64,000 bases of DNA from assembly GCA_958450365.1 (NCBI GenBank), contig CAUEEP010000741.1, forward strand, positions 2,180,501-2,244,500, read 5' to 3'. Shown piece after piece: positions 1-9,113 of this stretch. Under the pieces are notes generated by a model. That model was not told the origin of the DNA. It was given only the letters and a program-made list of their open reading frames with translations, and ran no database searches. Source of the DNA: Mesorhabditis belari. Taxonomy: Eukaryota > Nematoda > Chromadorea > Rhabditida > Rhabditidae. Numbering within the stretch: the first letter of the stretch is position 1; each line of letters begins with the position of its first letter. The translations under genes and the position numbers were made by a program.

Positions 1-57
1 TGTACACGGTACGATTATTGCTTAGATTATATAGATTATTGCTTAAAAAGTTAACGG

Positions 58-1017
58 CTACACAAAAACAAGACCAACCCTCTTTGTTGCTTTGTAGATG
101 ACTTTGTGCCTGTTATATTGACATCCAACGGGTCGCTTCTCATCCGTATATCTACCATTGGCCATCAATCTTTTCACATGTGGTCGCATATCTTTCGTGA
201 AACTCGTGATGATCCCTTCAACGATCCTTCCCGATTTGATGTTCATGAAACAGAGCACGCGGTCGCCAAGGCTGAAAACTTTAAAGATTTATTTGACAAC
301 AATGAGTTCATTTTGTACCTTTTTTGTAATTTAAAGTAAACAGTAAGTGGACTTCTCTTGAAAAATTCGTCTATTTGTTGTTAAAACCAATACCTGAGCT
401 CTTCCAATTCAGCCAGCGCATAATACTCATCGGATTCGAGTTGTTTGTTGAAACAGGGCATCGTTGGATCAAATGGAACACATGGACATGCCTTCTTCTT
501 ATTCTCATCAAAAATGGAAGCCACTGGAGAAGTGCTTGAGGTCGCTCTCTCATCATCCAAATCAATGAGTGGAATTGGCGTGACTTTTGTAGATTGGGCG
601 TGGATTTGGCGGCTGTAATTGAGAGATTTTGAAGTTTTCGCAAAAGTTTATTCAATAGCTTAAGTCTGGTATTACTTTTAGACTCGGAAAAGTGCCCTGA
701 AATTGCTACACTTACTAAACTTGAATATAAACTGCTTGTTTATATCGGCAAGATTGGAATATTTGAAAATTGAAGCTTTCAATATTTTATAATATTGAAA
801 GCTTGTCCTTACAACTTTTCCGAGTCGCTGCTATTTCAAAATCCACATTTCTAACCAACCTATAATCAGCATTCATATTCAAGTAGTTGTATGTGACTGG
901 ATTTTTGTAATGATCGACCACTTTTCCCAATACATCCAACATCGAGTCTCCGTCCAAATCGTATTTTGCCGCCACTGTGTCCAAATGCTTGCAAATCTCG
1001 AGCGTTATTGGATTCAT
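58..1017 (-). CDS. unrecognised three-exon gene, 196 residues
   Basis: I do not recognise this protein. Three exons (1017-860, 612-394, 271-58) join with matching phases (2 bases carried over at both junctions) into one open frame of 196 codons plus TAG. The first ATG lies one base after TTTCAG at 1024-1019, which fits spliced-leader trans-splicing and supports this start. Exon 1 is acidic/helical (residues 1-52). Exon 2 is Ser/Thr-rich and contains a CPC motif and an acidic EELE-type end. Exon 3 begins LGDRVLCF and is strongly basic. No signal peptide or membrane segment is visible. The donor of exon 1 (AG followed by GTTGGT) is weaker than the others. It could be a nematode-specific protein; the exon model is inferred from frame continuity and codon-like composition. 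Confidence 0.6.
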
Positions 1018-1024
1018 TCTGAAA
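1018..1024 (-). promoter_or_regulatory. probable trans-splice acceptor of the 58-1017 gene
   Basis: On the minus strand TTTCAG (1024-1019) stands one base before the first ATG. In nematodes this is the usual arrangement of a spliced-leader acceptor. It could also be an ordinary 3' splice site of an intron whose upstream exon I cannot see. Confidence 0.45.
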
Positions 1025-1098
1025 TTTGGAAAGATAATTAAGTAAGAGATCAGAAAAACGCTAGTAAGAGATCAGAAAAACAAATCTTGAATATAATA

Positions 1099-1644
1099 CA
1101 GGGTGTTCAATATATATGGAGGCTTTTGAGTTTGAGGGTTGTTTAGCGCTTCAAAAATCGGTTCTTAAAAAATCATTAAGAAAACATTGAATGACAAAGT
1201 TGGGACAAACATGACATGCTTACTTACTTTTACTGTTTACTCAATTTGTTATGCGAAAAACCGATTCATTGAAACTTGTTCACTAAATTAGACCTGAAGG
1301 GGTCAGACCTAGTTATTCTTGTTTAATGATAAGAAATTCTTCACTATTTACTAGTTTTCAAATTTATGGAACATTAAAAATGTGGTAATCATAACACAGT
1401 TTGATTTTTCCAAGAAAACTTAACATAAGTTTGTGACAAACTCAATTTATTCGATCTCCGTGCCACACTGAGCGCTTTTCACAAAAATTTCTAGACAAAC
1501 ATCAACACGAAAGGCAATAATTTTGAAAAAAAGTGACTTAAACTTGCTAAAGATGATATGTTTGTTTCTTTTTAGCATTAGATTTGTACAAAACGAGCCT
1601 TAAATCTAATGATCTATTCGCCCCCATAAATATTGAACACCCTG
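1099..1644. mobile_element. inverted-repeat element (CAGGGTGTTCAATAT family), copy 1
   Basis: The left end reads CAGGGTGTTCAATAT and the right end ATATTGAACACCCTG (with one changed base), a terminal inverted repeat. A related copy lies at 9808-10630 and shares the internal stretch before the right end (including TTTTTAGCATTA and TGTACAAAA). There is no coding capacity, so this is a MITE-like non-autonomous DNA transposon. TA precedes the left end; TA is not kept on the right. Confidence 0.75.
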
Positions 1645-1820
1645 CGGTAAAATTTATGCAAATGAATGACTTGAAAATTTTAAAAATGAGGTTTTTTAAG
1701 TGAAGCTAGTTTCCAAAAAAAAGGTAGCAGCTTTTATTTAAAAATGAAATAAGGACAACAATTGGATCAGCAAGTGACAGAAATAAATAGTGGCAAATAT
1801 CTTTGAAAATTTTCTTGCAA

Positions 1821-1981
1821 GATCAATATGGAGGGCGGTGTGCGTGGGGCAGATGAGGTCGGGTGGTCAGGCTTTGGGCTGACCACCGGGCGAGGGGAAA
1901 TAGTGCATGAGATTGGGAGGAGTAGAGAAAGCCAAGGTCAGGCACACAGACCCGCCCCACACCGCCCTCTATGTATCGATC
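1821..1981. mobile_element. GC-rich 161-bp inverted-repeat element
   Basis: A GC-rich island in AT-rich DNA, bounded by GATCAATATGGAGGGCGGTG and its imperfect inverse ending ATCGATC. It contains a smaller hairpin (GGTCAG ... CTGACC near 1866-1884). It ends 15 bp before another element begins. Non-coding; the open frames across it are repeat artefacts. Confidence 0.55.
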
Positions 1982-1996
1982 GGAGTGTCGGTTATA

Positions 1997-2281
1997 CAGT
2001 GGTGGAAAAAAGTATTGAGCTATCATTAAAGACCGAGATGGCCCATCATAATAGTGAATTCTTTTTTCGACAAGGACTCAATACTTTTTCAATACAAGAA
2101 TTTTTGCAAATATTGTATACATGTATTTTCTCGTTAAATAAACTTTGCAATTCAAAAGTTTTTATAACATTACGAAGCTTAGTTCTTCTGGTTCCTAGAA
2201 ATTTAGAACGGATTCAAAAAACTTTCGATAGAAATTTTTTTTAAGCAAAAAGTAGGGGCTCAATACTTTTTTCCACCACTG
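1997..2281. mobile_element. MITE with CAGTGGTGGAAAAAAG ends and TA duplication
   Basis: The 285-bp element begins CAGTGGTGGAAAAAAGTATT and ends with the inverse (AATACTTTTTTCCACCACTG). It is flanked by TA on both sides (1995-1996 and 2282-2283), the target duplication of Tc1/mariner-type transposition. It has no transposase, so it is non-autonomous. Confidence 0.85.
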
Positions 2282-2315
2282 TATCCCCTTGAAACAAGTC
2301 GTTTATGTGACATAA

Positions 2316-3878
2316 TCAACTTGAAAAAGGATCCCTGTCGAAGGAAGAACTAATCGACGAAGAATTAATGGAAGACGAATTAGGCTCTATGGAATTTAAA
2401 AAATGCTGACCTTTCTTTCTTTGTTGCCCTGTCTCCTGAAGTTTCTTTGCTTTCGTCTTTTTCTTTTCGTCTTCTTTCTTAGGTTCTTTCACTAAATAAA
2501 AGCAATTAACCCCAATAGATTTAAAAAATATAGATAGTATAGAGAAAAAAACTGACCTGGCTTTTTCTCCTTTGGTTGACCATCTTCTTCCCTTCTTTGT
2601 TGTTTCTAAAAATAAATATTTGTTTAAAACTATAAAATTTCGATAAGGATAGGAAAAAAAGAGGTAAAACTTTCAGAAATAATAAAAGAAAAGCGCAAAA
2701 AGAGCGTTTAGAAAATGACTTTGCTAACGAGCACCTTTAGAAAACATGATTTGAACGATTTGAGAGGAACACACTCTAGTTACCGTATTTCTTCGAATAG
2801 AAGACCGGGTAAAGAGTATCATCGCGTACTCCTGCGTAGCAGCCCTTTTTAAAATTTCTTTTCTGCATAAAAGCTTTCAATCAAGTGCTATAGAGCTGGA
2901 AAATGGCTCAAAAATACCACATGAGCTAACAGATTTTTGAGTCATTTTCCAGCTCTATAGCACTTGATTGAAAGCTTTTATGCAGAAAAGAAATTTTAAA
3001 AAGGGCTGCTACGCAGGAGTACGCGATGATACTCTTTACCCGGTCTTCTATTCGAAGAAATACGGTATGTATTTACATTTTTTACATTTTTTAAAATTAG
3101 CATCAGAAAAAAAGCCTGAATTCCCCATTGCATCGGGTTATGTCGCCCAAATTAGCTTTTTTGCAATTAGCATTACAGAAAAATTTGGTTTTCTCTCACA
3201 ACAAGTTCCCATCAAGTTGATTGATTTACTATTTTAAATGCAGATTTTGAAAGCTAAGCTAATTTATTAGTGTTTTCCAATGCTAACTACCCAAAATATA
3301 AATTTGGAGGACATAACCGATCTGATGCAATGGGCGACATAACCAACTTAATTAAATGGGATATAACCGACTTGTACCGTAAAATTTAACAACAAATCTG
3401 GAGGTCCAAGCTTTTTGAAATTTTTCACCGTACGTTACTTTAAACATATGGCGCATGACTGACTTGCTAATGCTTTGAAAACTTAAACTTAAAGACTTCA
3501 GAAATTCTTGATCAATACAAAAGATTCATTTGAAAACATCTTTATACGAAAAAAACATTACAATCGTCAAATTTCCTTTTCCATGCATGTTCAGAGATTG
3601 GTTGACGGCATTTGATGGCATCTTGCACACAAAGTGAGCATATTGAGCATCCGGGTTTAGCCAATCCCACTCGAATAGCTACAGCCAGGATCATTGAACA
3701 GGATCTGTTGAAATGCGTCAATGCTTGAGTTTGTTTTCTAGACTTACGACTAATGAGGCCGCCATATTGTTTCGAGTGATGGGCATATAGTGACAAATCC
3801 TTCCAATTTTCATATCCAAGCGTTCTGAATCCAAAGTACTCAATCCAGACTCGTTGATAGGTGCATGGATTAGGCAAA
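2316..3878 (-). CDS. unrecognised gene, 3' exons (5' end not found)
   Basis: Five exons join in frame: about 3878-3748, 3678-3562, 2605-2557, 2491-2411 and 2386-2316 (stop TGA). The phases match at every junction, which is good evidence that the gene is real although I cannot name it. The first two exons look like a folded domain, with a stretch beginning LFEWDWLNPDAQYAHF and Cys residues. The last three exons encode a tail rich in Lys/Glu (KKEDEKKKTKAKK) followed by a Ser-rich end. A hairpin transposon (2781-3067) sits in the 956-bp intron between exons 2 and 3. Upstream exons and the start codon are not resolved; the 5' side runs straight into a 40-bp minisatellite at 3880-4030. The alternative frame of 111 codons over 3877-3542 ignores a GTAAGT donor and is rejected. 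Confidence 0.5.
2781..3067. mobile_element. near-perfect hairpin element, copy 1
   Basis: Two arms of about 125 bp (from TACCGTATTTCTTCGAATAG on the left) are almost exact reverse complements around a 17-bp spacer at about 2914-2930. The element has no coding capacity and lies in an intron of the 2316-3878 gene. A second copy is at 4396-4680. This is a foldback MITE. Confidence 0.85.
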
Positions 3879-3879
3879 C

Positions 3880-4030
3880 TAGACTAGACAGTGGTAACTA
3901 GACAGCTAATAGCTTTAAACTAGACTACACAGTTGTAACTAGACAGCTAATAGCTTTAAACTAGACTAGACAATTGTAACTAGACAGCTAATAGCTTTAA
4001 ACCAGACTAGACAGTTGTAACTAGACGGCT
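3880..4030. repeat. minisatellite, about 40-bp unit
   Basis: About four imperfect copies of a unit containing TAGACAGCTAATAGCTTTAA and ACTAGACTAGACAGTTGTAAC. It directly abuts the 5'-most visible exon of the 2316-3878 gene. Confidence 0.8.
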
Positions 4031-4395
4031 AATACGACAACTTTCTCCTTTCTGGCACAAGAGAACTGATTAGAGAGATGAATTTTCATCGGATTTGCGC
4101 GTTTTTCTTAAGTACCCTTCAGCAATTCAACTAATTTATTGAAATTTAGACAAAATTTGTGTTTCTATAAGCTCGCCCTTATTAAGTTTTGCTTAAAAAA
4201 GCTAGTCATTCACGTTGAAATGCCCAATCAATCAAAAAAAGTTTCCGGAGAATTTTGAGGTACTTACAATTTAGATCAATAAAAAAACAATATCTATATC
4301 ATTTTTTCAAAAAAAAATAGCTATATCATTTAACTTTTTGCTAATTCAAGCATTTATTATACAATAACAGTTTCTCAATATCAAAGTCTTTTGAT

Positions 4396-4680
4396 TACCG
4401 TATTTCTTCGAATAGAAGACCGGGTAAAGAGTATCATCGCGTACTCCTGCGTAGCAGCCCTTTTTAAAATTTCTTTTCTGCATAAAAGCTTTCAATGAAG
4501 TGCTATAGGGCTGGAAAATGACTCAAAAATCTGTTAGCTCATGTGGTATTTTTGAGCCATTTTCCAGCTCTATAGCACTTGATTGAAAGCTTTTATGCAG
4601 AAAAGAAATTTTAAAAAGGGCTGCTACGCAGGAGTACGCGATGATACTTCTTTACCCGGTCTTCTATTCGAAGAAATACG
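4396..4680. mobile_element. near-perfect hairpin element, copy 2 (opposite orientation)
   Basis: Same arms as the 2781-3067 element. The 17-bp central spacer is the exact reverse complement of that in copy 1, so the two copies lie in opposite orientation. The right terminus has lost its last bases (ATACGAT instead of ATACGGTA). Confidence 0.85.
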
Positions 4681-4822
4681 ATCTACTGGGAAAGCCTAGC
4701 TTCGATTTATCTTTTAGCGTTATCTTTCTCAGTTTGTTATTGAAAATTAAAGTTTGATTGTAAATTGACTCAAGGTTTATTCACAAAAAAGCCATTTTCA
4801 ATTGATTTTCAGAGTTTCAACT

Positions 4823-6572
4823 TTATGAGCAAAACTCGATGATGGTGACCGTCTCATTGTCGCGAAGTTTCTCCAATTGAATGATTCCCAAATGATGAAC
4901 GACGCCTTCACCGTAGTTCGATGAGGGAAACCAGATCCGAGTCTCGTACTTGCACAACTGAAAAGAATCTATTTTTAAAAATATGTAAGATTTAAAATAA
5001 GATTTAGAAGCTACTATAAGTTTCCACGTGTGTAGCAGTAGGAAAAATTTGAGTGTGGTTTCCGAAATGATGTGGGTGTTTGCATTTGAAGTGCTAGCTA
5101 GGACAGACGTAAGTGAACTGTCCCTGCCACTCCTGACACAAACGACAACCGGACTCAACACAGAGTCAGAAGGGAGCCTCAGAAATAAACGACTGACCTG
5201 TCTTTCATTGCGGAAGATTATATTACTTGTTTATCTACATGAGTAATGAGAGTCTTTAGTGATTTAAATGAAATGAAGAAATACGTCGATAGGAAGGAGT
5301 CAGGGGAACATACCAGGGAAAGGGGTAGGACTTCGAATGAATAGAGTTTCATGTTGAGAGATCCGGCCGTTCGAAGGACCGCCTCTCTTAGTGTAGCTCT
5401 AAAATATTGGGAAAATGTATTAGAGAAATATAGAGTTTACAGGGTTGTCCAAGATTACGGGGACTAAAGAAGAAGCGTGAGAAACGGCTTTTGCTGGCTG
5501 ACGCAAGAAATTGTGTTTTGGAAAACTTTCATTCCAGGACGATTTTTGACAATACGGCCCATAGAGGTTCGAGAAATTCCCATATTCTTTGCAATCCTGG
5601 CCTGTGAACCAGCTTTCAACCGTTGACTAACTTTGTGAACTTTTAGCGACGTTGATTAACTTTGATAAGAAGTTACAATAGTTTTTGAATGCTTTAAAAA
5701 ATAAGAATGAAAAAAATCACCTTTGGCCGTTGCCCACATCGATGACGAACGGCGATGAATGGCTTGAAGGAGAAAAAGGCAAACTCTCGGCCGTAAATTC
5801 GGAAAGATCCATCCTTGCGCGTCCACGTCGCGTTCAATTTGTCGTCTGCAACTAAAGTTTACTTTTTTGGTTAGATAATGTAACAATCGTTAGGAAATGG
5901 CTTTGGCTTTAGCTTTGGCTTTAGCTTTGGCTTTAGCTTTGGCTTTAGCTTTGGCTTTAGCTTTGGCTTTAGCTTTGGCTTTAGCTTTGGCTTTAGCTTT
6001 GGCTTTAGCTTTGGCTTTAGCTTTGGCTTTAGCTTTGGCTTTAGCAATAGCGTTAAAGTCTTTGAACCTCTAAAAGTTCAACTGAACCAAGATTAAAGTT
6101 AAATTGAACCATTGCATGATTCAAAATCGCCGAGTTCACTAAAATTTTGCTCAAAAACTTGTCTGATACTCAGCTTGAGTAATTGGCTTAACAATTTGAA
6201 CAAATAGTTTGGACAAATAATTTGTTGAGGAAGCTTTTTAGACTTTTGTAAATCTTTACTGATAGCGTCATCCCAAATTGTGACCGTTGTATTTTCCGGA
6301 ATCGGTTTTTGTCTGCATAAAAAAGTGCCATCGACTAAAATTTGTTTAGATATTAGATATTTTTGATTTTCAGATATTCAGAATTTGTTTAGATATTGAT
6401 TTGCTCTTTTTCTTCAATTTGTTCTTTAAAACATCGATTTTTCAATCTTTTAAACAATAATTCAGCAAAATCAAATAAAAATTCAAGCAAAGTGACCTCT
6501 CGCCTCCTGTTTATTGAAATTGAATTGCTGTGAAACGATTCCAAATCCCAAAAAAAGCAAAAATGAATACAT
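4823..6572 (-). CDS. transthyretin-like (TTR-52/TTL family) secreted protein
   Basis: Four exons (6572-6497, 6334-6260, 5845-5721, 4957-4823) join with matching phases (1, 1, 0) to a complete 136-residue protein ending TAA. Residues 1-15 form a hydrophobic signal peptide (MYSFLLFLGFGIVS). The mature part has the family pattern: GTFLCRQKPIPENTTVTIWD, a DGSFRIYG turn, KPFIAVRHRCG, then LCKYETRI and HHLGIIQL strands, ending in a conserved Cys near the C-terminus. Length and Cys pattern fit nematode transthyretin-like proteins, small secreted beta-sandwich proteins; one C. elegans member, TTR-52, bridges apoptotic cells to a phagocyte receptor, but the role of this one is unknown. The donor of exon 1 (GTCACT) is unusual. 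Intron 2 carries a 12-bp satellite and intron 3 a transposase remnant. Upstream of the ATG nothing promoter-like is evident. Confidence 0.88.
5465..5645 (-). pseudogene. transposase helix-turn-helix remnant in an intron
   Basis: Read on the minus strand, this stretch encodes a helix-turn-helix of the Tc1/mariner type (ARIAKNMGISRTSMGRIVKN, followed by a Lys/Gln-rich linker). It lies inside intron 3 of the transthyretin-like gene, with no start codon and no catalytic domain. The motif reading is by eye; it is a fragment at most. Confidence 0.45.
5898..6045. repeat. 12-bp minisatellite GGCTTTAGCTTT
   Basis: About 12 nearly perfect tandem copies of GGCTTTAGCTTT inside intron 2 of the transthyretin-like gene. 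The copies are very uniform, suggesting recent expansion. Confidence 0.95.
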
Positions 6573-7414
6573 TGTTGAGATAATCGTTTGAAAGTGCTTT
6601 TAAAGAAAAATTGAATCAGCAAAAAGCTTTGTTTTGTTTATTGTTTTGTCTTTTGCCGCTCGAATCCAAGAATCTTCAAAAATTGAGAGGATCTTTTGAT
6701 GATCTTTTGCTAGCCTTTTGCTGATCTTTTGCTGATCTTTTGGTAAAAAACAAGTCAATGAAAGATTCTGGAGTGGTCTGCTTTTGTAAAAACTTTGTTG
6801 TACAATGTAGATTTGAGCATAATATCAGCTTCACAAGTTGCTGTGAAATCTTTTTTGTCCCATTATTAAGACTATTCTCTTTCCTTTTCTTTAAATAGTT
6901 CTTCATCTTTTTAAACAGAGCCCAAGTATATTCATTTTCTCTAATGAAAAACTATTTATCTCAAGTTTTATGAACCATTTGCGGTCAATAGTCCATGCCA
7001 GTTCAGTCCAATAATCCAGGCAATAGGCGTAGAGTCGGTCTATTCCGATGTGCCAAGTCAGCGACATCAGCTTCAGCTGGTTCGAACCTTTTTTGCGATT
7101 TTTTGCATCTTGGTTTGAGACTTTTGATGCGTCTTGCCATGCGATTGAGCATAGAAATCAACTTTGAATCAGATCCAAGCCAGAATCTTTGAAGAGTTGT
7201 AAATTTCCTGATCCTTTCCTTCCTTATCCTGATGATTCCATCGAATCAAATCGAATCAATCAAATCTCGAATAACTAATCATTAAGAAAAAGTTCGGATT
7301 GCTCTAGATTATCTGATTCTGCACAATCCTGGACAACTGGACGTTGCATGGTTCTGATTTTTGCATTATGCCTGTTCTGCAACTGTATGTGTCACAGCAC
7401 AAGCAACTATGATA
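6573..7414. other. intergenic, AT-rich; one tRNA-derived trace
   Basis: This lies between the transthyretin-like gene start and a nested transposon. It contains a few TGATCTTTTGC repeats (6690-6740). At about 7018-7092 (plus strand) a tRNA-like stretch has an A-box-like GGCGTAGAGTCGG and a B-box GGTTCGAACC followed by TTTTTT. No convincing coding exon was seen. Confidence 0.4.
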
Positions 7415-8510
7415 TTGGGTTGTCCAGTTATGAATGCGCGTTTTTACTATTTCGTAAATTTCTCAAGATATCGAACAGATGTATATGAGTGTTATATATC
7501 ATTCGAAAGCTGAAGATCTCCTCTACATTTTGGAATAAAAAAGTTTTTCAATTCATTCAACTTTTTGGGAAATTGACTGCACAAAGGGAGAGATCGTTTT
7601 CGAAAAACCCATTCCAGCTTAGCTATTCCTTAAGTTTTATGGTGTAAAATAACCGCCCAGAAAAGTAAAGATGCTCTGAAATTGTTATATTTTAAAAAAG
7701 TTGTATTGATATATCTATTGGCCAAACATCAAACGGTTAACTCAATTTGAGCGGAGCCAAAACTTGATCCAAAGGCACCCTTCCATTTTTTGGCCACCTC
7801 TTCTTCTGTGCCGTCAATTTGCCCAAAAGCTGAAGAAATTCAAAAACTTTTTATATCAAAATGTAGAGGAGATCTTCAGCTTTCGAATAATACTCATATA
7901 TACGTCGTAGCCGATTATGAATTTCAACTGATTATGAATGAGCGGGTCCGGACGCGTCCAACCATCAAGTATTTGTTATCATTCAACGTAGAATCATTAA
8001 TAATTATGTTAAATTTTTTAAATTAGCAAGATTTGATAAAAAGAAAAAAAATTATGGGGTCTCAAAGTTTCCTCTTGAACAAACAGTTTTTTTTCTTTTT
8101 ATCAAATCTTGCTAATTTAAAAAATTTAACATAATTATTAATGATTCTGCGTTGAATGATACCAAATACTTGATGGTTGGACGCTCCTAGACCCACTCAT
8201 TCATAATCGGCTGAAATTCATAATCGGCTACGGGGGTCCCGCCGATTTTGAATGAAACGTTGTAGCGCCGGTAATTTTTAGCCTAAACTCACAAATTTGG
8301 TACCAATCGACGCAGAATTTAATTCGCTACAAAATACAATTCGCTACAATATAATATTGTCCCCATACATTAAAGGGTTGCTCTACTAGAAAGATTTGCC
8401 AAAAAATTTCATTCATAATCGGCTACGACATATATATCTTTTTCTTGATTTCGGTATCTTGAGAATTTACAAAATAGTAAAAAACGCGCATTCATAACTG
8501 GACAACCCAA
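7415..8510. mobile_element. TIR element (TTGGGTTGTCCAGTTATGAA) with a nested insertion
   Basis: The ends are TTGGGTTGTCCAGTTATGAA and its inverse, flanked by TA at 7413-7414 and 8511-8512. The outer element is itself largely palindromic (7440-7560 against 7810-7900 and the right end). It is interrupted by a second element at 7904-8429. There is no transposase frame. Confidence 0.8.
7904..8429. mobile_element. nested element with GTCGTAGCCGATTATGAA ends
   Basis: The inverted ends GTCGTAGCCGATTATGAA / TTCATAATCGGCTACGAC bound a foldback of about 526 bp. The insertion lies in an AT-repeat target (ATATAT on both sides) within the 7415-8510 element. A close relative is at 43901-44415. Confidence 0.8.
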
Positions 8511-9113
8511 TAGTTTGAAAACCAAATGAAAACATCGATCGTTTACACTATCAATTTTTGGAAAGCATAATTTGATGCTGTATGATTCCTTTTCTGACAT
8601 AGCTTTGTTTTTTGTTCGTTTTTAGTCTTTGAATCTTTTTAAATAAGTGTATGAAACTTTTATTAACACAAATCACTTGACACAGAAGAATATTCTCTAC
8701 TTTCTATCACAACAATATCAAAAAACAAAACATTCAGAGATCCTAGGGACACCAGAAAATCGTTAAAGTACAAAGTACAAAGCAAAAATTTTCCATCAAA
8801 GACTACAATATTTTCCTTTCATTTTCAAAGACTCGTATTCTAGCTGATATTTGAATGCACATCAAAATTTACAAGAATTTTCTAAAGCTTTTCGATTGAA
8901 CCCTAATCAAAAATCCAAAATTCAACTTTTTCAAGAAAGTTCTATACCCGATATTTGTAATTTTCCAAAGTTTCCAAAGTTTCCACTAAGTCAGGGATTT
9001 CAAAAAAAGGATATGTGGCAAGGAAGGAGACAAGAAAGGAGACAAGGAAGGAGACAAGAAAAATGCATGACAAACAAAGCACCAATGTTTAAAACTTTAA
9101 AAGTTAAGTTCAG
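8511..9113. other. intergenic, no gene seen
   Basis: AT-rich sequence between the nested transposon and the kinesin stop codon, with a short run of AAGGAGACAAG units near 9019-9060 that recurs at 9538-9575. I see no exon or RNA gene. Confidence 0.5.

Noticed and set aside
3542..3877. 111-codon frame read straight through
   Set aside because: A consensus GTAAGT donor and a downstream acceptor split it into two exons in another frame that continue into further phase-matched exons.
5310..5400. Exon-like open stretch in intron 3 of the transthyretin-like gene
   Set aside because: Its phases do not fit between the flanking exons, and direct joining of exons 3 and 4 gives exact family spacing.
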